Source: Clytia hemisphaerica
Lineage: Eukaryota > Cnidaria > Hydrozoa > Leptothecata > Clytiidae
NCBI GenBank assembly: GCA_902728285.1
Contig: CACVBU010000619.1
Location: 1,187,963 to 1,251,962 of the forward strand
Length of the DNA stretch: 64,000 bases
Direction of reading: 5' to 3'
Shown here piece after piece: positions 34,109 through 46,814 of the stretch. The translations under genes were made by a program, and so were the position numbers. Numbering within the stretch: the stretch's first letter is position 1; the number at the start of each line of letters is the position of its first letter. The notes beneath the pieces were generated by a model. The model did not search any database and was not told where the DNA came from. It saw nothing but the letters and a program-made list of their open reading frames with translations.

Positions 34109-37100
34109 TCATTTGACACCATTTGAAGATTTATTCAATGTTCCGTTTATACTGCTCCTTCGCTTTCGTAAATTGTATCGACTTTCCTGAAAAGAAAAAT
34201 TAATGTCAGCGTTATGACCATCCTCGATTTTGTGCGGGTTACTTTAAGGTTCCAAATAAACGGCCCCCCCCCCCGCTTGTTATTTTTCGAAAATTTACCA
34301 ACCCCCCAGACCTTATTAGGACCCCCTGTTTATTAATTTTTATTCAACTTTCAAAGAGAAGGTCCCTTATTCTGCTCTAAATAGCCTGATTTTAGCCTAT
34401 ATTTACCTTATTTTTGGGTTTTCGTAATTACAATTTTGAAAATTTTCCAGCCCCCCCCTCCGTTTATTTGGAACCTTTCCAAATCGTTCCAGTCACTTAT
34501 TTTTCTTCAAATAAATTTATTAATATCAAGTGAATATAAATGAAATACAATTGCAGCGAAATACAACGACGTGGTTTACTAGTCTATCATAAAGTAACAA
34601 AATCCTTTCGGAATAATAAAAAAGGTGCCAAGAAAGTGTTAAGAAAGGAAAGTGTCCTTATACTTTTGAGATAGCGTGTAAGGCAACTCAATATAAAACC
34701 TTATACATGCTTATAAGCATATGAAGGCTCAGATTTTCAGAATTCCTAAGCATAAAATAAGCATTATTATGTCAGCCTGAAATATCTTTCAAGCTGTCAT
34801 TTTTTATCTGTTTCAAAAGGTTTGGAAGAGGTCAAGTAAAAAAAAGACATTCCACGGCTAGCTATATTCCACTGCTCCCAAAATCTGAACAAATTCTTTA
34901 GAAATTCTGAAATTCCACTTAAAACTTGGCTCGGGTGAATCATAAGCATGATTCATAAACATATAATACTAGCCGGTACCCGGCGTCGCACGCCGGTTAA
35001 GCTGTAGCTGAAAGCACTAAAAGTCCTTTGGATGTAACCTGAGATCAGATTGCGAATGTTTTCTGCACACCACGCTGAAGCTCTAAAGGGATGTGTGAAA
35101 ACAAACAATCTGACGAATATGCAATCTCGAAATCGTAAGGACCGCGTTCGTCTAAAAGGACTAAGAACGACAACAAAGTTGCGGGATTGTGTTCATGAAT
35201 AGGGTGCTGTATCAGTTTTTAGCTTTCCGGCGCACAACAAGATTCTTGTTGTAGAATTTTCCACGGGAGGACTATATTTTCCTCTTATGTATAATTTTCA
35301 AGCGCCTTCAGAGGTTTACCGTGCGCGTAAGAAAATTATGAACAGCTGTTATCAGGTTATTTGGATGTTGAAGCTGGCTTAAAAAAACGATCAAATGAAT
35401 AAAAAGATATCTTCAAAGTTTGACTCTAACCCTCCCTAGGAGATCTTTTTCTCGCTTCGCTCGCATTAAACACGCCGTCCAGTTTTCGACAATACACCTT
35501 ATCGGAAATTCCACAAGAACAATTGCGCTAAAATGGATCCGTTGAAATTGGGAGGTAAACATAAATGGTAGCGCGAGTAGCGACGGTATGGCTAGCAATC
35601 CATGGAGTACGCTTGCGTAGTACGGCCCAGCTTCAGCACTACATTTCCGTCACGTAAATATACTACATGAGTTCTAGACCTGTATAAAAGTTCCCGCTTA
35701 AAACAAGAACTCATTTGCTTATATCTGGCTTGTTTATGTTCCTAAAAATACACTGAATTTGAAAAAAACAAACAAAACAAAGCTTTCAAGATGCTAGCAG
35801 AAGCTATTAGAAAGAGAAAAACAACAACTTCGGTGGTTCTTCAGTTGATTTGGAGGCTCTTTTGGCATCAACATTTTGGGTGTTTTGTAAGGCTTTTTGC
35901 CTGAAAACCGCAATATCGAGCTTTGTTTACCTCCCAAAAAATGTTGCGTAGCAACAACGCGAGGAGGTGGAATTTCCGATAAGGTGTATTTGAGAAAATG
36001 TCATGGTAAAGAGGAGTGAAACGTAGAAATTAAAATTCTTTAGGAAAAAGCGGGAAAGCCACAAAGAATCGTGCAACTTTGTTTTTATCAGATTTAAAAA
36101 GATAAATAAGTCAATTCTAAATTGCTTTTTTTAAACCCTTGTCATAACTTTTCGAATTTAAACATGTAAAATGACGTACACATTTTTTAACACTTAAATG
36201 TTTTTATATGAAGAAAGAGATGGACTAATTTCTTCTCTTGCTTTTTATCGCCCTTTGAATGCTGTTATTGTTCGACAAACTTTCTAATTTTTATGTTTTG
36301 ATTTACATTTGAAATGTTCTTTCTATAATAGAAACTTGTTTTGTTTTGAAAAGAATTCGAATATCATTAATAAATACGATCGTTAAATACATTCGAATAC
36401 ATTTCAAACAAAAGAAAAGAGAAAAACAGGATCGGGCAAAGCTGGGCAGAAGTTAAAATTACTAAATGTAGATGGGTCTTAAATTTCAAAACAAAGGCTG
36501 AATAAAGTCTAAACCAGGCTCTATCCGATCTGTCAATCAAAACAAACTTATCGAGAACAAAACACTGCTTGTGAAATCTTTTGCAAATGGCGCGAATCTA
36601 ATAGAACAAATTTGTGGAGCAAGAGACTAAAAGTCACAATTCTAAAACACAAACAAAGCGAAAACGAAAGTGGTGACACACAGACACACAAAGCACCGCT
36701 ATTAATATATAGAAACATAAGCTGATAAGCTATGCCTGGATGTTGTGACAACTTAAGCATACACGAGCCTGACCAAGGGGCAGACACTTGCTTATAAAAA
36801 AACATGTATGCATTCATTCAGTATCTTAGCCCATAGAACAACAAATTAATTTGGTTTCACCTTATAAAAAGAGAAAGACACTTACGTTCAAATTTTCATT
36901 AATTGTATTCAAAACACAAAATTTTCTTCGATCTTTCTTTTTGGAAGATGAAGACGAAAAAGATGGCGGAGTCGGTGTGTCATTCAAAACATCATCGTCA
37001 TCCGAAAATTCTGCTAATCGTGAATGATTTTTCTTCTCCTTTGTGGTGATGGTGGAGAGGGATCTGTATATATTTTCTGTTTGTTCAGCTAAGAGTGATA

Positions 37101-40100
37101 AGTTGACTTTGTGTGGTGTACTTGTCACAAACGAACTAACTGTCATTCTAAAAAATAAAAGAACAAATTTTCAGAGTGGCATGATAGTAATTAGTAAATA
37201 TGGTGTTTATCTGGCGGCTATTGGTGGAGCCAGGACTGAGGAAGTTTATCCCTTTTTCTATTTGCACTAGACCTGAAAATTCGAATGCTGCGGAGCGCCA
37301 CACATACTCTCAGCTTTCATTCAGTAACTTAAAACCTAATCAAATTACCCAATCTAAGCTTCTCATTGGCGTTGACTGGAATCGAACCCACAACCCTTGG
37401 ATTAAAGGCGAATTTTCTACCGACTGAGCTTCTTGATAGAGCCTCTCGTAAATAAGCTAGAAAATAATGTAAAAATACACCCCCTTCTCACAGACCCGGT
37501 AGGATTTTTTCAGCCAGTGGGGATAGAATTAACGGACTGAAACTCAATGGGATTGATATTCCCATATCTTTTATGGCTGGGGATTTCAATTTTGTTTTTA
37601 AGTCAGAAAATTCAGTGGGGATGGGAAAAATAGTAAATATTTTGCAGCGAGGATTATTTTATTTGATTATTTTCAGTGGAAACAAAAAATAATTTTCCAC
37701 CCGAAACCATATTTTGGCCGATATTTCCAGTGTGAAGGGGTCCCACTGGGTCTGTGAAAAGGGGTGTAAATATGTACAAAAAAGAGATTTCTATAGGGCT
37801 TCATTACTTTACATGATATTATTGATACCTTTATCCAAACATTAGGGTTATCACTCCTTCCTGGAAATCTCCACTTTATACCCCTGATTAGATGTTGAAA
37901 CAACGTTATGTGCTAATTAGCACTCCCCCCCTTTTCCTCCCGATTTATTTTTATTGGCGAATTTTCTTACTCTAATTTCTTGGCAGCTTCAGCGAAACGT
38001 TGTTGATGTTCTATTTGTTGTTGATGTTGATCCTTTTTGATGATTGTTTTCTCCAGAGATGTTGACGAGTCTGTTTCATCTAAACAATTGGTTGTCACCT
38101 GTGAAACAAGTGATACTTTTATGGACCTACCTGGTTATGCATTTAACACATATAATTGATATCTACATAAGCGTGACCATTAAACAATCATTTAGAACAC
38201 AAATAGTGACGATCTATTAAAATTAGTCGTTTGTTTCTTATAAAAAAAAAACACGTTTAAAAACCAAAATTTCATGCGGTTGAAATATTCTTTCATATTC
38301 AAGACTTCAAGAGCAAAAATACATATCTCATCAAAAAAATCATTTTAAGAACATTGATGTATGCTTATTAATAGTGATTCTTATAGATAAATATGCGTTT
38401 TTTGAGCTGAAAATTCTTTTTTTACAAAAATCTGCTTGAGTCATCTTTAACCTACTTTCATGCAAAAATTCAGAAAAAAACAAGTCCAAAAAACCCTTTT
38501 TTTAGCCGTTTTTTAGCTGAAATTTACCCCAAAATTTTTTTCTCCAAAAATCGAGCTCCCGTCACATTCGAGGGTTTATAGTTATGCATCTTTGTGCCCA
38601 AAATCATGAAGAATAAAAGAGCCAATCTCGAGAAAAGCTAATACCTAAGTAATTGATAATGTGCTTATAAAAAATTATAGAATATGGCCAGTTTTTCTAT
38701 AAAAACACGCCAAGCAACCAAAATTTCATGTCGAAACACACATATTCTGTAAAAGTAAGCCCTCCTGAGCAAAAAAAACATCTATCTCATAAAAAAATTG
38801 AGTAATTTGACTAAGAACATTGATGTATGCTTATTAATAGTGATTCTTATAGATAAACATGCGTTTTTTGAGCCAACAAAATTTTTTTGCAAAAATCTGC
38901 TTAAGCCATTTTTTACCTACGATGGTACCCTACTTTCATGCAAAAAATCAGAAAAAATTAATGACCTAATTTTTCACAAAGTCCAAAAAACCCGTTTTTT
39001 AGCCGTTTTTTGGCCCAAATTTGCCCAAAAAATTTTTTTTTTGAAAATCGGGCTCCGTCACATTCGAGGGTTTATAGTTATGCATCTTTGTGCAAAAAAT
39101 CAGAAAAAACTAACGAGCCAATCACGAGGAAAGCTAATAACAAACGAACGAACGAACGAACGGACGAACGGACAAAGGTTAATTTATAGGACCTCCACCG
39201 GGGTAGGTCCAAAAAACGTCAAAGAAACTTGTACTTTGTACTTTTTCCAAAATTAGGTACTGGGTACGTGGAAAGTAAGGGTCGGCTTTTGACCTTCCTA
39301 AGTCTCTGTAGGTTACCTTTAAGAGTATGGAAACCATGATAAAAGTCTATGTTTAGGAAATTTTTCGAAAAATGTTTAACTCAAGGGTCACTTTTTCGCG
39401 AAAATTTAGTCGTTTTAAGGGTCGCTTTCCAGAAGGTTCGGCTCAAACATTACGTAGATCTTTGATACTCGAGAAAACGAAAGAAACATATTATATTATT
39501 ACCGTAAAATTAAAACATAAAGAGATTTAGAGAGGTGAAATATACAAACTAACCTGCGAGGTAGTTTGCTGAATCTTTCTCAACTCAGTCACTTGTAATT
39601 GGATTTCTTGTAACATTCCATAATTGATTTTATTGAAATCTTTGTAACGAAAAATGAAAATGCCAAGAATAATTGTCGCCAATACCAGAAAGATTTTTCG
39701 CAGAACCCAAATTCTCTCGTGCATTCGTTCCTGTATGGAAAAAAATACAGTTATGTTTTAAGTCAAATTAAGGGCTTTCTCGTATCGTACTTACCTATAA
39801 CAAACCAAAAGTTCCCTTAACAATCAAAAGCGCCAAAATCACCAAAAAGTGGCTATTATTAATTTTTGTGATTTTGCTTTTGAATGTTAGGGGAATTTGG
39901 TTATAGGTAATTACGGTAACTATTCGGAAAATTTTCGTATTCTCAAGGCAATAATATTTTTTGTTATCAAAGGCAAAAGAATAACATCTACGTTATTCCC
40001 AAGAGAAATTAAACACGACAAACTTTGTCTGCTTTGTTTGGAGCGCGTTATTTTATCAAACCAACCAGAATTGTCGTTTTTTTGACAGGGAAAGTACTTA

Positions 40101-41990
40101 AATCTGATTGGATGCGATAAAACGAGCCGCAACGAGAGTTGTTTGCAATCAGACGTTTGTATAAGCATGAATTTATTATATACACTGGATAAACAACGTA
40201 TAAAACGGTGGAAAGCGAACCATTGTCTTTCTTTTATTTAAAGTTTAAGAAAACAATCGAGGATCTAGCTTTGTCCGCAAAGGACAACTGTCATGGCGGC
40301 TCGAAGTTCTCTGATCTTGAAAAATGATTAATAATCTCACTTTTAAAAAGTCCTCATCTTTATCTATTTGTACATTTACTCGCCAAAAATTTGGAAATAA
40401 ATGCTAAAATACTTAACGGATACATGTATTAAATCTGTTGTGACAAAAACATCATCAGACAAGAAAAATCAAACAAAGAGCCTAAAATGACACAGAATTT
40501 TAAGTTGGCGATATCTTTCTAACATCTTTCTGAGAAGAGCTAAGATCGACATATATCAGACTTGGGTGTCTTGGCTTCACCGTGGTATGAAAATATTTTG
40601 GAGGCTCGTGGTGGATCGGTGGTTTTATTGAGGTTAAATTTTGAAAAATTTCTGGTGTCAACATTCAATTTTTCATACATAGCATGTTTTTCGTATCTTT
40701 CTTGCAACTGAAACGTCATAACGGCACGTAATTAGCAATTATTTTGATGCGTTCGCCTCTCTAAGGAAAACTTAATTTTTATTTGGGAATTGAAATGACT
40801 GTGTTAGGATGAAAAAAATGATTAAAATGTTACGAAAAATCGTTTAATGAAGGAAGGAGAGTGAATAATAATTTTATTACTGCGGACAAGGCTAGAACAT
40901 GAGAAATCAATGAAAATATAGCTCGTTGGTTATCCAGTGTCTATAATAAATTCTTGGTATAAGTGTAGTGTAAACTCGCTGAACGTCTGACACTCTGAGT
41001 ATAGAAACATAAAAGTGAAAGTGAAAGTGAAAAGGCAAAATCGAGTAAAAAAATACTGGTAATGAGATTGATATAGTGATTATATAAACTCACAGAGGTT
41101 AACTGTTCAGATTCATCATCAACTATCTTTCCAACGAAAACTCTTTCTGATACAATCAACAAGGATAAAGCTGCAAAGAGCCAAAGTCGGCTACCAGACG
41201 TTTGGGGTGTACTCGTAAACAAATAACAAACAATGGTTGCTGTAAGGTAGAAAGCTATAGACTGAAATCCAATAAATTCACCCAAAAGCATATTTTGTAC
41301 ATTAGCCAGTTTCTCAAAACTTTGAAAGATGTTATCAAATGTTTCTGAGAACATTGTTTTTTGTTGTTGAGCTTGTTCACGAACTTCGGCAAATACATCT
41401 TTTGCTGATTGAGCTGATGTCAATAGTGTTTCTTTCAATAAATTCTCATTCTTGATGATATCTTGTTGGTTTTGTAAACTTTCTTCTTGTGCTGACAAAA
41501 CTTCTTTTTGTTGTTGAACAGATTTAGATAATACATTCAGTGCTTGTTTAGAACTTTCCGATAATTTCAAGATGGTATCCTCAGTTTTATCTCTCCAAAT
41601 TTCACTTTGAAAGTAGAAACATATATCGGTCACTTGACCAAAGAATTGTGTATATGTGTTAAAAGCAATAGGTGACATTTTATTTGTACATTCTCGAAAA
41701 GTCTCTAACGTACATCCATAAGTGTCCATACCAGATTTCTCTAAATGGCAATTAGCAAATTGAAGAGCTAAATAACTTTGATGAATATCACTCATTTGTC
41801 TACAACTTTCATCTATATGATCCAATGCTGCACGCCAACATTTTGAATTTTTGAATCGAAAATCTTTATCAAACTGTTCGTAAGTTTCTCTACCTCTCTG
41901 AACACGTTTCTCATCAGCTGAAAACTCAAACTCTTTTGTTGATGTTGATACCACCATATAATAAATGCAAATTAGTTGTAACAGAAACAT
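34109..41990 (-). CDS. Brambleberry/Kar5/GEX1-family nuclear fusion protein, complete, 5 exons
   Basis: Nuclear-envelope protein of the family needed for fusing nuclei after fertilisation (yeast Kar5, plant GEX1, fish brambleberry). Exons on the minus strand are 41990-41094, 39730-39554, 38098-37971, 37147-36886 and 34186-34109: 1542 nt, 513 codons plus TGA, with phases 0, 0, 2, 0. Residues 1-16 look like a signal peptide. A Cys-rich domain follows with Cys at 51, 63, 81, 93, 101 and 124 and the family block YLALQFANCHLEKSG. A glutamine-rich coiled coil spans about 130-235. Two membrane segments lie near 243-262 and 268-282, and a third in exon 2 (WVLRKIFLVLATIILGIFIF), followed by RYKDFNKINYGMLQEIQ. 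The tail is polar, with an acidic run (SDDDD), a serine run and a basic end (LRKRRSS). The family call is from remembered similarity; exons 3-5 are supported by splice signals and phase more than by homology. Confidence 0.85.
34245..34478. mobile_element. MITE with AAATAAACG ends and poly-C tracts
   Basis: Inverted ends AAGGTTCCAAATAAACGG and CCGTTTATTTGGAACCTT are separated by about 200 bp that is largely self-complementary to the 8218-8500 copy. It lies in the last brambleberry intron, 58 bp upstream of exon 5. Confidence 0.65.
34969..34996 (-). mobile_element. Helitron 3' terminus (minus orientation)
   Basis: On the minus strand the sequence ends with a hairpin CCGGCG-tgcga-CGCCGG, then GGTACCGGCTAG followed by T. 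This is the Helitron signature: a short hairpin just before CTAG, inserted before T. It closely matches the 3' ends at 55925 and 58489. The 5' end was not found; the element would extend to higher coordinates. Confidence 0.65.
35489..35994. mobile_element. Foldback element with 25-bp inverted ends
   Basis: ACACCTTATCGGAAATTCCAC at the left and GTGGAATTTCCGATAAGGTG at the right are near-perfect inverted copies. Subterminal GGGAGGTAAAC / GTTTACCTCCC also pair. It lies in intron 4 of the brambleberry-like gene, close to the Helitron end. Confidence 0.7.
37355..37441 (-). mobile_element. tRNA-like SINE head or tRNA relic
   Basis: The minus strand has an A box (GCTCAGTCGGTAGA) and a B box (GGGTTCGATTCC) at tRNA spacing, but the acceptor stem ends (CGAGAGG / CAACGCC) do not pair. 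It lies in intron 3 of the brambleberry-like gene. It is more likely a SINE head or decayed tRNA than a working gene. Confidence 0.5.
38124..39211. mobile_element. Element with tandem ~470-bp internal duplication
   Basis: GGACCTACC at 38124 and GGTAGGTCC at about 39211 may be its ends. The interior contains two diverged head-to-tail copies sharing ACATTGATGTATGCTTATTA and CATTCGAGGGTTTATAGTTA. It ends with an ACGA microsatellite (39143-39172). It fills most of intron 2 of the brambleberry-like gene. Confidence 0.5.
40540..40707 (-). CDS. Possible alternative 3' exon of the brambleberry-like gene
   Basis: Within intron 1, an acceptor (tttcag, minus strand, ending at 40708) is followed by 55 open codons and a TAG. 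The frame is phase-compatible with the exon 1 donor at 41093. Splicing here would give a protein that stops after the second membrane segment with a soluble tail beginning LQERYEKHAMYEKL. The direct exon 1 to exon 2 join gives the better family match, so this is at most an alternative form, or chance. Confidence 0.25.
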   Translation of the reverse strand: MQERYEKHAMYEKLNVDTRNFSKFNLNKTTDPPRASKIFSYHGEAKTPKSDICRS

Positions 41991-41999
41991 TTTTCATCG

Positions 42000-42996
42000 A
42001 TCTTTATCTAAATTACATAAAAATTATAAATGATAGAAACATGGTTAGTAAAAAGACAATGTAGAGCATATAAAATATATCATGTCATGTAATATATCAT
42101 GTAAATGGTTTATTTTTGCCCTTGTCTTTTTACCCAATATTCAATTCATTCATTTTGCTCGACTTTAGAATTGCAGATTTAAGATTTGGGAAGAATAATC
42201 ACGATTAATTTTTTGTCAAGAAATTGTAAGGAACTTATTCACCCTTGTATTCTCTTTTCTTAATAAAGTCAGACTCAGGTAAATTATGGCATGTCTCAAA
42301 AACATGAAAATTAGCAAGTATTTGCATGTAGAATTAACAAATATAATTATTATATATCTGGTAAGATTTTTTTTAAGTAAACTTTATTGAGCCATGTGTG
42401 TAAAAGACTCAAAATGCCTCATCTTGTAAGAACCAGAGAATGTGAGTTTGTCTTGAGTATGACAGAGTTACGGGGGATACTAGCTTTGGCAGATGACAGG
42501 TATGTCTGAGCCAAAGTTTGAAAATAGACCCTTAGAGAGGCTGAATTTCGAAAACTTTGTCAAATTTTGATGTTTTTAAAATTTTGCTTTTTAATGGCTT
42601 TTTTACCCCTTTCAGGGACTTTTGAGAGTGTGAAAAAGGGACCCTTAATGGCTTGCACATACCCCCACCCATTTTGTTGTCTTTGTGAATTTTAGAATAT
42701 CAATTTAAAGAATACAAAATTTAAAAGTTGAGAAATGTAATTGGGAGCCGCAAATTGAGTTTAAGCCCCTTGTTGCACTGGTGCAGGTATCAAAATTTTC
42801 TAGCATTTAATTGACAAACTCATCCTTTAAAAAAAATATTAACCAAGGCAGACCAAGGTTTGAAATAATGATTTGAAAATTATTTTCAAAAAAGTTTAAT
42901 AAACGCCTGGGCATTTATTCAAAGTAATATGGTACCTAAAAAATAGAAATAGCAGGGTGTTTGTACTTTTATGGTGTGATGGGATTAGCCCTTTTT
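42000..42996. other. Upstream flank of the brambleberry-like gene
   Basis: It must contain the promoter, though no core element stands out. Around 42470-42670 a decayed repeat shares the phrase AGACCCTTAGAGAG and a CACATACCC end with a piece at 13380-13480. No gene seen. Confidence 0.4.
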
Positions 42997-42997
42997 T

Positions 42998-43372
42998 AAT
43001 ACTTTAATCGTCGAAATTTTAGCGAGACTAATTTTAGCGTATATTAGCGAGTCAGGAAAATCTTGATTTTTTTTGGATTTATTTTAGCGAATCACGATTT
43101 CAAAAAATTTCGCGTGGATAAATTTTAGCGAATACTCGTATTACATTACTGACTGAATTCGTTTTCTAGCATTTCTTTGCACTGAAACCCTTCTTATTGA
43201 TAAAAATGTATCAAGGCAATATAACCAGAAATTTCGCGCGGATAAATTTTAGCGATCTGTCGATTCGGCGTGTTTTAGCGAGATTTATTTTAGCGAAAAT
43301 AGGGAAAACTCGCTAAAACGCTAAAATTAGTCTCGCTAAAATTTCTACGATTAAAGTACTGTATTACTGGAT
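42998..43372. mobile_element. MITE with ~40-bp inverted ends (TTTTAGCGAG-rich)
   Basis: TACTTTAATCGTCGAAATTT at the left matches inverted TACTTTAATCGTAGAAATTT at the right; pairing continues through TAGCGAGACTAATTTTAGCG. Internal TTTTAGCGA repeats. Confidence 0.8.
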
Positions 43373-43479
43373 TTGACAAAAAAAGAGACGGAAAAACAGT
43401 ATTTTAAAATCAGACAGTGACGGTGATTAGCCTTATTATTCGTCTGTATTCCAATATTTTTAAACCTCTAAAAAGCAGT

Positions 43480-43860
43480 GTCATAGCTGTCAACTTCGCC
43501 TCGCAAAAATGCGGGAGAGCTCAAAGCCGGAAAAATTTTCCCTAATAATCCAATTTTTCTGAATCGGAAAATCATAAAATCGAGGGAATTTTCCTGTGAA
43601 ATTCGATTTTATTGGAAATTTTTTTCAGGAAATCGGGGGAAATCAGGGAATTTTTCGTCCCAATTTTCCAAATTCAGGAAATTTTGCCATTCCGCTCTTT
43701 CAGGAAATTGGAAATTTTTTGGAAATACGAGAGATGCGGGAGAAAATCCAGAAAATGCGGGAGATTTGGCTGAGTTTTTTCCCGCAGGAGAAAACATTGG
43801 CATGCAAGAGTCTCCTGCCCAATGCGGGAGAGTTGACATCTACCGTGAACTGCTCTAACT
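43480..43860. repeat. ATGCGGGAG-rich repeat, possible MITE
   Basis: GCTGTCAACTTCGCC near 43488 and an inverted GCGGGAGAGTTGACA near 43830 may be its ends; GCGGGAGA recurs inside. A 98-codon open frame here is within the repeat and is not called a gene. Confidence 0.35.
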
Positions 43861-45576
43861 TGGGACGGTTGGTCGAAACATGGGACTGTTGACAATCTGG
43901 CCTGTATTTTCACTTACTGTTAAATCTCTTTGACAACTCCACCAAGTTTATCAATCATACTTTCTGTCATTAAATGTCACAATAACATTCACTTATATAT
44001 GAGCACTCTTTTCAACTTTTTGTTTTCATTCAAAATGACTGGACGCTGATTGGAGAATTAGAGAACACCCGCTGCCTATTGCAAAAATGACGAGTGTGTA
44101 ACTTGCCGTGCGAGTGACGTCGAACGCTCCATCGTTTTGCCAATAATTTGTTCTTCTTCGTTCCAGACATTCGCCTGTGTTCCACTACGGATTTTTTTTA
44201 AAAGCCTACTCAGTGCGAAAAGAGAAATCATGTATTTTTTAATACGCCATTCATTAACTCAAATCAAATGACTTTGGAGACGTTCGGTGAAATAGTGGCC
44301 AAATTCTACAATTTCTCAATTTTACATTATTGCTGAGCAAGCTCATTCTTTCTCCCAAAGTAAAAACATAATACAACGCAAATAAAAGAAGAATGTTCTC
44401 CTCTATAATTATTTTTGCTGCACATTTTTTTCATATTTACTGAAAAAAGATTTTAAATCACTTTTTTGACTCATTTCAACCTTTTCCAAGCTAATTTTCT
44501 TCAAAAACAAAAATAAAACAATGCAATGTCTTCTTTTTTCAAAAAAAGATATATCTTTCATTATTTTGATAAATATACTAAATATTTTACAAATATTTTT
44601 ATATAATAATATTCTAACACCATCAAAGAATTCTCCCTCCAAATTTCAGGTCTCTAGCTACACTAGAAAAAGAGATATGCAAAATTGAAGAAGCATGACT
44701 GGAAAATTTCTTTTTTTTCTTTTTTGAAACATTTTTCGAATTTTTCCAAGCTATTTTCCTAACCTTTTTTTGACACTTTTAGTCAAATTTTTGACACTAA
44801 AATTTGAATATCTTTACAACCACTTATCCTTTGGAGGCCTATGACCCCTCATTTTCTTTCTTTTTCAAAGCTCTACAAGATAGGATAGGTTTTGAAAAAA
44901 AAATTAAAATTTGAAAAATCTTCTGGAGTTGCTATCACAGTAAGTAAGAAGAACCTTGATTTTGTTGTTGATGTGTAAGATACCCGGAGGGTACTAGAAC
45001 TTTACAAGATGGCCGAGAGTGCCCAGTAACATGGTGGAATACCCCCCAGCGGCCAATTTTTTGGGGACCCCAAGTCAAAAATAGAAAGAGACAACAAGGT
45101 TTATTGTACTACTGTAAAGTCGGGTAACTTGCATCAGTGGAGAGGAACTTGCAAACCACTCAAATGAATGACCTGTCCGGTCATTAAAATGCAAAGTGGT
45201 AGAGTAGAGCTGCGAGCGGAGCTGCGTAGTGATTGGTCAGTCATTTGTGATGGTAGGTATAATCCATATAATAATAACAGTTCATGACATGGTACGACCC
45301 TGCCTATGCCTCGGACAGTCCGGGGTTTTTTTGATGCGTGCCCGGGGTCCGTATTATTTGTTTTTGAGAGACTACCCCGGACGCCCCAGACAGCCCGCGC
45401 GGTCGCTTTTTATAGAATCGCTGACCGCGCGGGCTTTTTTCTAATTCATTGAAATATTCTTCCGTGGACAAACGCCGTCTTCCAAAAGATCTTGTAATGT
45501 CCTGATTTTGGCGTTTCGTGTGTGAGGCCTGTATTTGAACCTCAAAACTCAAGCGTGGTTTGCGGTTAGTGTAAAA

Positions 45577-45642
45577 CACAGGTCACAGGTCACAGGTCAC
45601 AGGTCACGGGTCACAGGTCACGGGTCACAGGTCACAGGTCAT
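45577..45642 (+). repeat. CACAGGT microsatellite, left array
   Basis: About nine head-to-tail units of CACAGGT, with CACGGGT variants. Confidence 0.85.
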
Positions 45643-46340
45643 ACAAATTACAGACCGGAAAACTGTAACGCACTCGTAACATACAACCCATAACATACAA
45701 CTCATAACAAAAGTTCCTGAAAATATTATATGAAATGGAAATGTAATATCGAAATATGGTATTTAGAGGACTTAAACGACAAAATTGACAACAAATGACA
45801 CTTAAATTATGTAAATAATGGTGTTATCTCAAAGTATGAGGTTTTGTACACCAATTAACAATAAAATATTGATCATGCGTAATAGGATGCCGACGCTGCA
45901 AGTGGATATAGATTGACAGGTTTTGAAAACAATAAATACTCCAAGAGAGCTGTTTTAGAGAGATGAAAATAGTGACGTCATTTTATCAAAAATACGAAGC
46001 AGGGGATAAAAATATTATAACATTTGTAATATGATATAATCCCATTGACGCTATTTTCATCAATTCTTGTCATCATACCCAAGGTGATGCAGGAGATAAA
46101 ATGAGATATGACATTAGTGATTGTGAAATAGCTATTTTCCTGTTAGGGGCTGTTTAAGGCAAAGGTGAGATCGATATTCGAATATTTCTTTATTCTTTGT
46201 ATATAACATTCTTAACATGTGTAAAACATTGAAAAGATAACTTTTTTGTATGTGTGATATAGATGTAATTAATATATAATACAAGTATTACAGGTCCGTG
46301 TTATACACGGCATAAAACGCAAAATCACGTGGTAAACACG

Positions 46341-46683
46341 AGGACCCTGCCGACGCACCGGACTGTCCGGTGTATTTGTCCGGTGGCAAAAAGTATCCTT
46401 TCGCTACACCGGACGCAATAAGTCCGGTGTCAGTCCGGTGTTACATGCAGGGAATTTTGGACGCCGGACATTTTATGAAACGAAGAAACACAGGACGCAC
46501 CGGACTTGTCATGTCTGGTGTGTTTTGATTGTCCGGTGGGAAAAAATAGCCTTCTCCGACACCGGACATCCAACTTCCTTAAGTCCGGTGTAGAGATTGT
46601 CCGGTGGTAAAAAAAAATTCTCATTTTACACCGGACTTTCGCGTGTCCGGTGTTCGTTAAGTCCGGTGCGTCGGCAGGGTCCT
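46341..46683. mobile_element. Innermost hAT-like MITE with exact 8-bp target duplication
   Basis: The inverted ends AGGACCCTGCCGACGCACCG are perfect over at least 22 bp. TAAACACG is duplicated exactly at 46333-46340 and 46684-46691. The interior is full of CCGGAC/GTCCGG words. The ends share ACCCTGCC with the outer element, so the two belong to related families. Confidence 0.9.
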
Positions 46684-46814
46684 TAAACACGTGGGTAGAT
46701 TTTTAGCTTCAAAATAGTTCTAGATCAATAAAATACCTTTGAAATTATATCATTGACATTAACAACTGTTTTTAAAACATTTTCTTTGTGTTTTACAGTA
46801 ATCAAAGCTGACCT

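Noticed and set aside
38798-39256. 152-codon plus-strand open frame in brambleberry intron 2
   Set aside because: It lies in one half of a tandemly duplicated repeat and ends through an ACGA microsatellite; the other half does not keep the frame.
40941-41093. Extension of brambleberry exon 1 to the in-frame stop at 40941
   Set aside because: A perfect GTGAGT donor at 41093-41088 with a phase-0 join to the exon at 39730 restores the expected third membrane segment; the extension looks like retained intron.
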